NCBI GenBank assembly: GCA_964353635.1
Contig: CAYGVS010000007.1
Span: 1 to 40,591, forward strand
Length of the DNA: 40,591 nt
Reading direction: 5' to 3'
Source: JAPLVB01 sp964353635
Lineage (GTDB): Archaea > Aenigmatarchaeota > Aenigmatarchaeia > QMZP01
A model generated the notes under the pieces. The model saw only the letters and a program-made list of their open reading frames with translations, did not search any database and was not told where the DNA came from. The number at the start of each line of letters is the position of its first letter. Position 1 is the stretch's first letter. Position numbers and translations under genes: made by a program. Positions 1-6,730 of the stretch are shown piece by piece.

Positions 1-188
1 TTGATATAATTTAAGGCTGCTGCATTCCTGCCCTGACCTGGTTCATCATACCAGCAATCCTGCAGGACAAAGCTTCTCAGTCGAGAACATGGGCCGCATC
101 AGGCATATGCGGACCGCCCTCTGGCTTCGGCCCTACCCAAGACGGTTTGTAGTAACAGGGTACGCCTAGCACCCCGGCCTAGTCCTAC
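1..188 (-). ncRNA. SRP RNA (7S RNA), 3' part beyond the window
   Basis: The RNA scaffold of the signal recognition particle, read on the minus strand from about 186-188 down to the window edge. The 5' part matches the archaeal Alu domain: CTAGGCCGGGG, then a CCTGTTAC segment and CAAACCG. Further on comes GGGCCGAAGCC (helix 5), then a helix 6-like hairpin. Near 20-50 lies the helix 8 signature: CCAGGTCAGG, a GGAA tetraloop closed by GCA/TGC, then AGCAGCC, which binds SRP54. The 3' strand of helix 5 is not seen, so the gene is partial here. The sequence just past helix 8 is AT-rich, which is unexpected and leaves the 3' structure open. Confidence 0.85.
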
Positions 189-210
189 AAAAAAAGAGTG
201 TATATCGGAC

Positions 211-217
211 TAATAAA
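211..217 (-). promoter_or_regulatory. TATA-like box of the SRP RNA gene
   Basis: On the minus strand this reads TTTATTA, about 25-30 nt before the inferred 5' end of the SRP RNA near 186, the usual distance of an archaeal box A. It overlaps the intergenic space just after the reductase stop codon. Confidence 0.45.
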
Positions 218-224
218 GGGATGT

Positions 225-1406
225 TCAGAACAGCTTCTTGGCCAGGGTTATGAGCTTAGGCTTCTTCATCAGGATGAGCCCCAGCTTCTTCAGCCCCGAG
301 GAGCGCGCGAACTCTATCAGGTCCTCTCCTGTGAGATATTCAGACAGCCAGTTCATCTCCTCATCAGAAAGGGACTCCATGACCTCCCTCAGCTTGATGA
401 GCTTGTTGAGCTTTTCCCCGCGCTCTTTCCACCAGAGCCTGTTGTATTCTGAAAGGGCTTTCTTGGAGGTATTGCCTTTCTTGATGGCCTTTGCAGCGAC
501 CTGAGCAGCAATCCTTCCGCCAATGAAGGATTCGGCTATTCCTCCACCGTGTATGGGATTGACCTGGTGTGCGGCATCTCCAATAACCATGAAATTATCG
601 CTGACCATATCGTGCATCAGGCTGCCAACTGGGATTCCTCCCGCATTCACCTCCAGTATGGAGCCTTTCTTTAAGCAAGGATTTGAGCTGACGAAATCCA
701 TAAGGTAATCATACGCAACCTTTTTAGACCACGGCTTCCTCACCCCTATTCCCACATTTGCCTCATTCTTGCCCTTTGGGAATATCCATACATAGCCTGC
801 AGGAGCAATCTGGTTTCCGAAATAAAGCTCTATCCTGTCCGGGTCAATATCCACGCCTGCCATCTCGAACTGGACGCCAGAGGCTATGTCAGCTAGCTTC
901 AGCGTGGTGTCCATGCCGGCCTCCCTTGCCATCTTGGACTCAACCCCGTCAGCAGCCATGATAACCCTGGCTTCCACACACCATCTCCTGTCGCTGGACT
1001 CCAGTGAGACGCCGCAAACCTTCCCGGATTTTTTCACTAAGGAAACAGCATCCGTCTTGGCAAGAACCTTTGCGCCTGCCTCAACAGCCTTCTGCGCGAG
1101 CCACTTGTCAAATACCTTCCTCTCTATGACCCATCCCTCGGGACCTTTGTAATCAATTGTAATCTTCTTGCCATTTGGCGCATACACACTGGCTCCGAGT
1201 ATGACCCTACGCACCCAAACCTGGTCTGCTTGAAGGCCCATCCTTTGAAGGGATGTGCGGGAAAGGCCCTCGCCGCACCTTTTCGGAGCGCCTATCTCAG
1301 CCCTTTTCTCGACCATCAGGACCTTCAGCCCAAGCTTTGCGGCATTCATGGCAGCTGATGAGCCTGCGGGCCCTGCTCCTATCACGACAATATCGTAATC
1401 TGTCAT
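225..1406 (-). CDS. Geranylgeranyl reductase family flavoprotein (archaeal lipid saturation)
   Basis: A 393-residue FAD-dependent reductase that most likely saturates the geranylgeranyl chains of archaeal ether lipids. The N-terminus has the Rossmann dinucleotide fold motif GAGPAGSSAA (about residues 11-20) followed by the family motif GAPKRCGEG. The second FAD motif GDAAHQVNPIHGGG lies near residue 280. Length fits the family. The start overlaps the stop of the upstream ferredoxin gene by four bases (ATGA), so the two are co-translated, and the ferredoxin is a plausible electron donor. The mevalonate kinases further along the window supply the same lipid pathway. A related flavoprotein dehydrogenase is the main alternative. 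Confidence 0.88.
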   Translation of the reverse strand: MTDYDIVVIGAGPAGSSAAMNAAKLGLKVLMVEKRAEIGAPKRCGEGLSRTSLQRMGLQADQVWVRRVILGASVYAPNGKKITIDYKGPEGWVIERKVFDKWLAQKAVEAGAKVLAKTDAVSLVKKSGKVCGVSLESSDRRWCVEARVIMAADGVESKMAREAGMDTTLKLADIASGVQFEMAGVDIDPDRIELYFGNQIAPAGYVWIFPKGKNEANVGIGVRKPWSKKVAYDYLMDFVSSNPCLKKGSILEVNAGGIPVGSLMHDMVSDNFMVIGDAAHQVNPIHGGGIAESFIGGRIAAQVAAKAIKKGNTSKKALSEYNRLWWKERGEKLNKLIKLREVMESLSDEEMNWLSEYLTGEDLIEFARSSGLKKLGLILMKKPKLITLAKKLF

Positions 1407-1597
1407 CTCTTATCACCTGTCACCATGGCATCCAACAGGGAAATGGCTCCCACCGGGCAGAAATTGACGCAGGCCCTGCAGTTGACACACCTGCTGTCGC
1501 ACTGGATGCCATGCTCGGTCAGCGTCAGGGCTGACTTCGGGCATACGCCAACGCATCCGCTGCACCTAAGGCACTTTGCCGAATCTGTTTTAATCAT
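1403..1597 (-). CDS. 2x[4Fe-4S] ferredoxin
   Basis: A small ferredoxin of about 64 residues with two clusters of the CxxCxxCxxxCP type: CLRCSGCVGVCP and CVNCRACVNFCP. It should carry two [4Fe-4S] clusters and act as an electron carrier in the cytoplasm. An in-frame TTG lies four codons upstream, but the ATG at 1597 is preferred because a TATA-like ATTTAAATATTAT (1624-1636) sits at the distance expected for a leaderless or near-leaderless mRNA. The stop overlaps the start of the geranylgeranyl reductase, pointing to a dedicated electron supply for lipid reduction (inference from context). Confidence 0.88.
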   Translation of the reverse strand: MIKTDSAKCLRCSGCVGVCPKSALTLTEHGIQCDSRCVNCRACVNFCPVGAISLLDAMVTGDKR

Positions 1598-1641
1598 AAC
1601 GATCAGCAAGATATAGTTGGAGCATAATATTTAAATCTTGG

Positions 1642-2136
1642 TCAGGACCACACCAAAAGCATCATATTGGCTATCCTGTCCATGTATATGACATGCCTTT
1701 CCGCAGGGATTATCACAGACGCTGTCGTGGGATACATCCCCTTCTGCAGCGCCTGGCCTGAGGGAGTGTAGGCCAGGCTCCCGTTGTCGTACCTTATCTC
1801 GAAATAGAAATCATAGTTCCCGATTCCAAGAAGCTTCTTTATTGTATAGTCATCGATTTTGAGGAAGCTCTCAGCTTTTGATTCATTAATGACGTTCTCA
1901 GAGGCGGCCAGGCCGATGGATAGCACTGTGGTCTCGTTCCAGTCCTCCGGAAGGCCAGGATGCCTTACAAGAGAATCCGATGCTGACGTGGCTGCGTTTT
2001 CCATAATGTTGTAGCTTAACTGCTGCTGGTTCTGCTGCGTTGCATAGCTCCAAGCAAAAAAGACAACAAGCAGCGCTGTAGAGAAAATCACCATCGAAGC
2101 TGCGAAATCCATAGACCATGCCTGGGCACTTCTCAT
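1642..2136 (-). CDS. Prepilin-like membrane-anchored protein
   Basis: A 164-residue protein with a short N-terminal polar segment (MRSAQAWSMDF) followed directly by one hydrophobic helix (about residues 11-30) and an extracellular-type domain rich in Asn, Ser and Tyr. The arrangement resembles archaeal type IV pilin-like proteins, though the cleavage motif is less canonical than in the next gene. The start codon overlaps the stop of that gene by four bases, so the pair is an operon. Exact family not recognised; it could be a minor pilin or a pseudopilin-like component of a surface structure. Confidence 0.7.
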   Translation of the reverse strand: MRSAQAWSMDFAASMVIFSTALLVVFFAWSYATQQNQQQLSYNIMENAATSASDSLVRHPGLPEDWNETTVLSIGLAASENVINESKAESFLKIDDYTIKKLLGIGNYDFYFEIRYDNGSLAYTPSGQALQKGMYPTTASVIIPAERHVIYMDRIANMMLLVWS

Positions 2137-2543
2137 GAAATCACAATCCTGTTCCCTATGTTCTGTATCCTGTTCTCCCCTTTCCTCAGGGGCCCTGTTA
2201 TGTTGCCGCTCAAAAGCATCTTGGTTTGGTGCTCGTTGTTTATCTCTATGAAAAGGAGATTGGAGCTTATGTTAAGGGTATAGTTGAACCCGAGTATCTT
2301 CTCTGGGAGGATTAAGCTGGTCGAGAATCCGTCGCCTTCGAGGAAGGCTGTGTCAATTTTTGATTTGGCGAGTGAAAGCAGTCCTTCAGCTTCCAGCCAT
2401 GTGCTTGACATGTAGACAGAATCCGTGCTCTGTGTGACCGAGACCACGGCTATCGTGAGAACCGCTAGGAAAAGCATGAATAGGACCATGAATTCTATTG
2501 AAACCTGGGCCTTTGCCTTCCAGCGTGAGAAGAATTTTTTCAT
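2133..2543 (-). CDS. Type IV prepilin-like protein with class III signal peptide
   Basis: A 136-residue protein beginning with a basic stretch (MKKFFSRWKAKA) and then QVSIEFMVLFMLFLAVL. The Q-x-S-x-E-F element after Ala is the archaeal class III (prepilin peptidase) signal, with cleavage expected just before Gln, leaving a hydrophobic helix for pilus assembly. The rest is a small beta-rich domain with several N-x-S/T sites. It is the first gene of a two-gene operon with the next prepilin-like gene. No prepilin peptidase or pilus ATPase is in the window. Confidence 0.8.
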   Translation of the reverse strand: MKKFFSRWKAKAQVSIEFMVLFMLFLAVLTIAVVSVTQSTDSVYMSSTWLEAEGLLSLAKSKIDTAFLEGDGFSTSLILPEKILGFNYTLNISSNLLFIEINNEHQTKMLLSGNITGPLRKGENRIQNIGNRIVIS

Positions 2544-2763
2544 AGCATCGTCAAAGCATAACTGTTAATTGATTATTGTTTATTATTAGGAAGCCCAATA
2601 TTAAATATGGTCTTCCGCACAGGCGCAATCCTGATTTTTATGGTCATTGCCAGCCTTTCTTGACACACTTGAGCTTTTTGAGATAGACACCATCATGACC
2701 AAGACCACAGAGGCTGCAAAGAATTTCGGAGATAAAAGGCTATAGACTCGCTCAGCATGTATT

Positions 2764-3171
2764 TTACTCAGGAGTTATTTCCACATAGCTGCCTCTACTC
2801 TCAATGTTTATCAGGTAGCTCCCCTCAGAGGACGGTATAGTGCCGGTCATATTGGCCACTGAAGATGAAAAGATGTCAGTTGGCCCTGCGGAAGTCCTCA
2901 CAGTGAACACAATGGTCCTCCCTCCTGTTATGCTGGCGTTATCTACCCCGCTTGGTATATAAACATTAAGCCTGACTTTTGCAGGGGAGCCCTGCGAATA
3001 TACAAGGTCTGCCGAGCTTGTCATCTGCCTTGCAGCATTTTCAGCATACGAAGCCGAGAGCTCTTCCCCCGTCCCTTGCTGAACGGAGGCTACATAAATC
3101 CATACCGGAATGGCGAAGGCTAACGCAAGTCCGAAAATCATCATGTATTCGAAAGCGACCTGGGCCTTCAT
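2764..3171 (-). CDS. Type IV prepilin-like protein with class III signal peptide
   Basis: A 135-residue protein starting MKAQVAFEYMMIFGLALAF, a compact class III signal (Gln-x-Ala-x-Glu-Tyr) at the very N-terminus followed by one hydrophobic helix of about 20 residues. The remaining domain is polar with Ser/Thr/Asn-rich strands, as in archaeal pilins. A TATA-like TTTATTTATC lies about 25-35 nt before the ATG, so the mRNA is probably leaderless. It sits 220 bp upstream of the two other pilin-like genes on the same strand, with its own promoter. Confidence 0.8.
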   Translation of the reverse strand: MKAQVAFEYMMIFGLALAFAIPVWIYVASVQQGTGEELSASYAENAARQMTSSADLVYSQGSPAKVRLNVYIPSGVDNASITGGRTIVFTVRTSAGPTDIFSSSVANMTGTIPSSEGSYLINIESRGSYVEITPE

Positions 3172-3219
3172 AAGATAGTATTTGTTTCCCCGATAAATAA
3201 AGGGATTCAGAAATAAGCA

Positions 3220-3351
3220 TGGGGTCGCTGGGAGTCGAACCCAGATAAGCTGGTTTCACCTATCACCACTCTGCGAGCAGAGTTCAGATTTCCAAACATG
3301 AGTGCTTAGCATTGTCTGGAGCCAGCTAGGTTGCCATTGCCTCACAACCCC
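3220..3351 (-). tRNA. tRNA-Trp (CCA) with a 61-nt intron
   Basis: Acceptor stem GGGGTTG (3351-3345) pairs with CGACCCC (3227-3221), discriminator A at 3220, no encoded CCA tail. The anticodon stem GCTGG/CCAGC closes a loop CTCCAGA with anticodon CCA at 3319-3317. The T arm is CTGGG, TTCGACT, CCCAG. The mature length without CCA is 71 nt. The intron (3255-3315) lies at the canonical 37/38 site. The junctions can be drawn as a bulge-helix-bulge: CTCC opposite GGTG with one U-U mismatch, bulges AGA and AAA, each cut after the second base. A TATA-like GATAAAATC lies upstream near 3370-3378. Confidence 0.93.
3255..3315 (-). ncRNA. Intron of tRNA-Trp, probable box C/D 2'-O-methylation guide
   Basis: The 61-nt intron holds a CTGA (box D') followed by a 6-bp stem (ACTCTG and CAGAGT around CTCG) and GTGATAG, a degenerate box C', together making a kink-turn. 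The bases just before CTGA include GTTTGGA, which can pair with TCCAGAC of the anticodon loop over seven base pairs (one G-U). The fifth base upstream of CTGA pairs with C34, the position the box D+5 rule would methylate. Haloferax volcanii tRNA-Trp is known to carry an intronic C/D guide for C34, which supports this reading. The outer C and D boxes are poor matches here. Confidence 0.65.
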
Positions 3352-3363
3352 TGATTAAGGAAA

Positions 3364-3384
3364 GAAGGCGATTTTATCACCTTC
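3364..3384. repeat. Small palindrome between the divergent tRNA genes
   Basis: Arms GAAGGCGAT and ATCACCTTC around a TTT loop, nine pairs with one G-T. On the minus strand the loop AAA and its flanks form the GATAAAATC TATA-like element of tRNA-Trp, so the palindrome overlaps that promoter. Arms resemble those at 12923, 13020 and 40234. Confidence 0.6.
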
Positions 3385-3474
3385 GACCTATATCTCTGTA
3401 TCTTTAAATTAACAGTCTTTTTATGTATTAATTAATAAGCAAGTAGCTAAAACGCCCCAGTGGCTCAGTCGGTA

Positions 3475-3549
3475 GTACAGCCTTTTAGAGGCTTCCGCCT
3501 TCTGCAAAAGGCTGTAGAGCGAAAACCGCCAGCAGAAAAGGCGCCGATA
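3475..3549 (+). other. Inferred D-loop intron of tRNA-Thr
   Basis: About 75 nt within the D loop. The exon bases TCGG (3469-3472) pair perfectly with CCGA (3544-3547), and each strand is followed by a three-base bulge TAG, which is the bulge-helix-bulge pattern cut by archaeal splicing endonuclease (TA^G on both sides). Inside is a long hairpin with 10-bp arms ACAGCCTTTT (3477-3486) and AAAAGGCTGT (3506-3515). A shift of the junctions by one or two bases would also leave a workable D loop. Confidence 0.65.
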
Positions 3550-3567
3550 GAGAGCGTTGCCTTGGTA

Positions 3568-3627
3568 AGTTTGCTTCGTGGGAGCCTGCTCGCAAGGAGG
3601 AGGTTCCAAAGGGGGCAAGGCCCTTTG
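3568..3627 (+). other. Inferred anticodon-loop intron of tRNA-Thr
   Basis: About 60 nt between A37 and A38, the canonical archaeal site. It is placed by the fit of TTGCC/GGCAA and the TTGGTAA loop. It ends in a 7-bp hairpin (CAAAGGG 3607-3613 with CCCTTTG 3621-3627). A clean 4-bp bulge-helix-bulge is not obvious here, so the exact junctions are uncertain by a base. Confidence 0.6.
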
Positions 3628-3664
3628 AGGCAAAGGTCGCGAGTTCAATTCTCGCCTGGGGCTT

Positions 3665-4564
3665 ATGAAGACCGAGAACACGAATTGCATAGTCCTGCAG
3701 AAGGAAGGCAAGATACTCCTTGTGAAGAGAGGGAACAGGACCTTCCATGGATGGTGGTGCCTTCCCGGCGGGCATGAAGAGGAAGGCGAGAGCCATCACC
3801 AGGCTGCGCAGAGGGAAGCGAATGAGGAGATAGGAAGCGTTAAGGTAGAGAAGAAGCCTTTCCTGGTTTTTTTGCATGACTGGCCCGCAGACAGGCACAC
3901 ACAAGAGCCTCATCAACACAAGTGCCATGCATTCAAAGCAAAGGCAGCAGGCGAACTCAGAGCAGGGGATGATGCAGCTGAGCTAAAGTGGGTCACGTTG
4001 GCGAAGGCTGCGAAGATGCAGATAACAGGGTACACTAGAAAGGTCCTGGACCATCTTTATCCACAGGAGTATTTCGTGGTGGTGGACAGGAACGACAAGT
4101 TCATCCGCAATGCCACAAGGCAGGAGTGCCATACTAATAAGAAGCTAGTTCATAGGTCTGCTACTGTCATAGTGCTGAATGACAGGAAAGAGATACTTCT
4201 GGAGAAGCGTAGCATGAAGAAGGATCTTTATCCAGGTTATTGGGGACTTGTAGCGGGTCATGTGGACCCCGGGGAAAGTTATGAAGAGGCTGCAAAAAGG
4301 GAGATGATGGAGGAGATTGGGATTTCTGCGAAGCTCACTCAACTTTTCAAGCGTGTAATGAAAGTGCCTTACGAATCAGAGATGGAAATGATATTCTTGG
4401 CAAATCATAATGGCCCCTTTAAGGTGAATAAGGAAGAATCCGAAGAGGTCAGGTTCTTCAATCAGGAAGAATTGAGAGAAGCCTTAAAATCAGACAGCAT
4501 TAAGCTTAGCTTAGGTTGCATCCAGGTTCTAAAGAAATTCTTTCAAAACAAAACGAATATTTAA
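3665..4564 (+). CDS. Tandem Nudix hydrolase (two Nudix domains)
   Basis: A 299-residue protein made of two Nudix domains in one chain. Each has a complete Nudix box (G-x5-E-x7-RE-x2-EE-x-G): the first at about residues 36-58, the second at about 198-220. The second half also has VVVDRNDKFI, ECHTNKKLVHRS and a PGYW segment, as in the YfcD-like Nudix group related to type 1 isopentenyl diphosphate isomerase. However, the isomerase Cys before the Nudix box is replaced (GLVAGH), so hydrolysis of a nucleotide or diphosphate is more likely. The ATG begins one base after tRNA-Thr. The next gene is diphosphomevalonate decarboxylase. Substrates unknown. Confidence 0.85.
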   Translation: MKTENTNCIVLQKEGKILLVKRGNRTFHGWWCLPGGHEEEGESHHQAAQREANEEIGSVKVEKKPFLVFLHDWPADRHTQEPHQHKCHAFKAKAAGELRAGDDAAELKWVTLAKAAKMQITGYTRKVLDHLYPQEYFVVVDRNDKFIRNATRQECHTNKKLVHRSATVIVLNDRKEILLEKRSMKKDLYPGYWGLVAGHVDPGESYEEAAKREMMEEIGISAKLTQLFKRVMKVPYESEMEMIFLANHNGPFKVNKEESEEVRFFNQEELREALKSDSIKLSLGCIQVLKKFFQNKTNI

Positions 4565-4586
4565 ACTATTCCAAGAATATTGAAAC

Positions 4587-4592
4587 AGGAGG
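4587..4592 (+). promoter_or_regulatory. Shine-Dalgarno site setting the start of diphosphomevalonate decarboxylase
   Basis: AGGAGG eight bases before the ATG at 4601. It favours this ATG over an in-frame TTG at 4580 that lies upstream of the site. Confidence 0.7.
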
Positions 4593-4600
4593 CCTTGATC

Positions 4601-5599
4601 ATGAAAGTTTCTGCAATTGCTAATTCCAACATAGCCCTTGCAAAATACTGGGGAAAGAGGGACAAGGAGCTCATGCTTCCTTACAATGGAAGCCTTTCGA
4701 TGACAGTGAATGACATGTTTACCCACACCACTGTCGAGTTTGACAGAAAACACAAAGAGGATGTCCTAATTGTTAATGGCCAGCAGCTGAAGCCTGGGCA
4801 AGAAGATTATGACGAATATATGGGAGCATTCATGAAGGTTGTCAGGCAGATTTCAGGGAACAAGACTCCGGTAAAGATAGTGTCCAATAATAACTTCCCT
4901 ACTGCTGCCGGACTTGCTAGCTCTGCTTCAGGATTCGCGGCAGTTGCCTTGGCTGTCAGCAAGGCCCTTGGATTACCAAATGATCCCAAAAGCGTGAGCA
5001 TACTCGCAAGGAGAGGTTCAGGTTCTGCCTCTAGGTCAGTCCTTGGCGGGTTTGTGGAATGGAAGAAAGGGGAGAAGAAGGATGGCTCGGATTCTTATGG
5101 TGAGCAGATAGCAGGCCAAGAACACTGGCCTGAGTTCAGGATGATTGCCGTGATAACATCCAAGAAGGAGAAGAAAATCAAATCCAGGGCAGGGATGGCC
5201 CAGACTGTGGCTACGTGCCCGTTCTATACCAGGTGGGTGGAGACTGCCCAGGCAGACATAGATGCAATAAGAAAAGGCATAAAGGAGAAGAATTTCACTT
5301 TAGTGGGCTCCACTGCAGAGCATAATTGCCTGAAGATGCATGCTACCATGATAGCTACAAGGCCGCCAATAATCTACTGGAACCCGACAACAATGGAAGT
5401 CATCCATTCCATTATGGAGTGGAGGGATGAAGGTATAGAGAGTTATTTCACCATGGATGCCGGCCCGCAGGTCAAGATATTCTGCCTGGAGAAAGACGTG
5501 AAGGAGCTAAGCAGGCGGCTGAAAGAGTTCACAGGAGTTGAGGTGGTTGTTACCAAACCGGGACCAGCTGCAAAACTAACAGGCAAACATTTGTTTTAG
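4601..5599 (+). CDS. mvaD: Diphosphomevalonate decarboxylase (GHMP kinase family)
   Basis: ATP-dependent decarboxylation of mevalonate 5-diphosphate to isopentenyl diphosphate. The 332-residue protein has the family N-terminus SNIALAKYWGKRD, the GHMP ATP loop PTAAGLASSASGFAA (about residues 100-114), RRGSGSASRSVLGGFVEW, and FTMDAGPQ with the expected catalytic Asp near 286. The strong upstream AGGAGG decides the ATG. With the two kinases 1-3 kb downstream it completes the classical mevalonate pathway. The phosphomevalonate-specific decarboxylase of the alternative archaeal route is the main other possibility, but the presence of a phosphomevalonate kinase argues for the diphosphate substrate. 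Confidence 0.87.
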   Translation: MKVSAIANSNIALAKYWGKRDKELMLPYNGSLSMTVNDMFTHTTVEFDRKHKEDVLIVNGQQLKPGQEDYDEYMGAFMKVVRQISGNKTPVKIVSNNNFPTAAGLASSASGFAAVALAVSKALGLPNDPKSVSILARRGSGSASRSVLGGFVEWKKGEKKDGSDSYGEQIAGQEHWPEFRMIAVITSKKEKKIKSRAGMAQTVATCPFYTRWVETAQADIDAIRKGIKEKNFTLVGSTAEHNCLKMHATMIATRPPIIYWNPTTMEVIHSIMEWRDEGIESYFTMDAGPQVKIFCLEKDVKELSRRLKEFTGVEVVVTKPGPAAKLTGKHLF

Positions 5600-5606
5600 G
5601 TGTATC

Positions 5607-6374
5607 ATGCTGCCAATAAAGGAAATAGAATCTTTGGCGAGGGAACGGACAAAGAACGTTGTTTCTGTTACGCATGATTTTGATCATCTTAGGCGGACAG
5701 CCACAGGAGCCTCATGGTTCGTAAAGGTGCTCGGAGGCAGTAGGGAGGAGCAGGAAATGGCCTATGGGGCAGGTCTTCTGCACGACATGGTAAGACCTGC
5801 TTCTGAAAAAGTGGATCATGCAAAAGCTAGCGCTGAGGAATCGGAGAGAATACTTTCCAAGCTGGGGATAGATAAAGAAACAAAGAAACTGATGGTCCAG
5901 GCTATAAGGGACCACAGGCTTCCTGTTGCATGGACCTCCCCTTTGCATCAATCAGTCTATTTAGCTGACAAGATCCTGGAGCAGATGGGAGCTTTTGTTG
6001 CATTCAGGAGATGCTATTACGTGGGAGAAAGCGAGGATTACAAAGGCACAGACATGGAAAAAGCTTTCAGAAAGCATTTCGCCTATAGGATGGAAAGGAT
6101 AAAGAAGACCGACTTTCCGGGCAGCGTGGACAGGCTGGTGGGCTACCAGTGGAAATGGCTGCAGGATTTTTTCGCCCTGCTCAACAGAGAGGAGTCTTGG
6201 ACTCTAGATATGGGAGGCCAGATGTTCAAGGCTGCCAGGAAAAGGGCGAATCTGGAGAGCGCAATAAGGAGTTATAAACCAGACGCAAAGGAAGCAGAAA
6301 GGTACAAAAAGGAAACAGTGGATTACCTGGACGGGAGGAAGTTCAGGGGGTTTGGGAAACTGATTGACGTTTAG
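5607..6374 (+). CDS. HD-domain phosphohydrolase
   Basis: A 255-residue protein with the metal-binding HD signature: HDFDHLRR near residues 23-30, LLHD at 57-60, DHR near 102-104 and a distal Asp in LADKILEQ near 121. Such proteins hydrolyse phosphomonoesters or nucleotides using one or two metal ions. The C-terminal third is helical and charged with no recognised domain. It starts seven bases after the decarboxylase stop and is surely co-transcribed with it. Substrate unknown; a role in the mevalonate pathway is possible from position only. Confidence 0.75.
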   Translation: MLPIKEIESLARERTKNVVSVTHDFDHLRRTATGASWFVKVLGGSREEQEMAYGAGLLHDMVRPASEKVDHAKASAEESERILSKLGIDKETKKLMVQAIRDHRLPVAWTSPLHQSVYLADKILEQMGAFVAFRRCYYVGESEDYKGTDMEKAFRKHFAYRMERIKKTDFPGSVDRLVGYQWKWLQDFFALLNREESWTLDMGGQMFKAARKRANLESAIRSYKPDAKEAERYKKETVDYLDGRKFRGFGKLIDV

Positions 6375-6380
6375 GATACT

Positions 6381-6605
6381 TTAAATTTCATCTCCTGGTT
6401 CACGAAGATTCTTAGTTGGTTTGATCTGATTATTTTTCCAACTTCTATAGCTATCATGAATACCTAATGCTCCGGCACCTAAAGCAATCGCACCAATAAC
6501 AGGATGATCTATAGAGATAAGATACACACCACTAGCAGGGAGTATTAATTCACCGGCCGGCCAATATGTTTCTTTTGCATATTGACCAAAACTTTTCAAT
6601 GACAT
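6381..6605 (-). CDS. Small hypothetical membrane protein
   Basis: 74 residues, with hydrophobic stretches in the middle (LILPASGVYLISI and VIGAIALGAGALGI) and a polar, charged tail. It is convergent with the HD hydrolase gene and divergent from mevalonate kinase. A TATA-like CTTTATAAA lies about 25-30 nt before the ATG, consistent with a leaderless mRNA, which supports a real gene. Composition is more AT-rich than its neighbours. No family recognised. Confidence 0.55.
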   Translation of the reverse strand: MSLKSFGQYAKETYWPAGELILPASGVYLISIDHPVIGAIALGAGALGIHDSYRSWKNNQIKPTKNLREPGDEI

Positions 6606-6730
6606 TACAATCTCTAAGCAGAAACATTTATAAAGATTATAAAAATCGGAAGCGCCAATGAAAGGCTCACTACCTATATTTATAAAACCTTTATTTAAGA
6701 ATTATTAATAATTTCGGGGGCGGTGTTGTT

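Larger units (their letters stand above)
3454..3663 (+). tRNA. tRNA-Thr (GGT) interrupted by two introns
   Basis: Acceptor stem GCCCCAG (3454-3460) pairs with CTGGGGC (3656-3662), discriminator T at 3663. D stem GCTC (3463-3466) pairs with GAGC (3552-3555), far away because of an insertion in the D loop. The anticodon stem is TTGCC (3557-3561) with GGCAA (3629-3633), the loop TTGGTAA with anticodon GGT at 3564-3566, variable region AGGTC and T arm GCGAG, TTCAATT, CTCGC. Joining the exons gives a standard tRNA-Thr of about 75 nt. The D-loop intron is best placed at 3475-3549 and the anticodon intron at 3568-3627. The 3' end lies one base before the ATG of the Nudix gene. Confidence 0.85.

Noticed and set aside
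3476..3515. A tRNA-Lys-like anticodon loop (CTTTTAG between ACAGC and GCTGT)
   Set aside because: It would leave no D-stem 3' strand and no match to the 3' half; the GGT reading with GAGC at 3552 and TTGCC/GGCAA completes all arms.
3522..3556. A third tRNA-Thr intron, because AGAGCG occurs twice (3516-3521 and 3551-3556)
   Set aside because: One 75-base intron with a symmetric bulge-helix-bulge explains the sequence with fewer steps.
3571..3585. A tRNA-Thr(CGT) reading using TTTGC and GCAAA as anticodon stem
   Set aside because: It needs a four-base variable region and a poor loop; TTGCC/GGCAA with loop TTGGTAA fits the standard pattern better.
4160..4564. Second Nudix domain as type 1 isopentenyl diphosphate isomerase
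   Set aside because: The catalytic Cys position before the Nudix box is replaced, while a complete hydrolase-type Nudix box is present.
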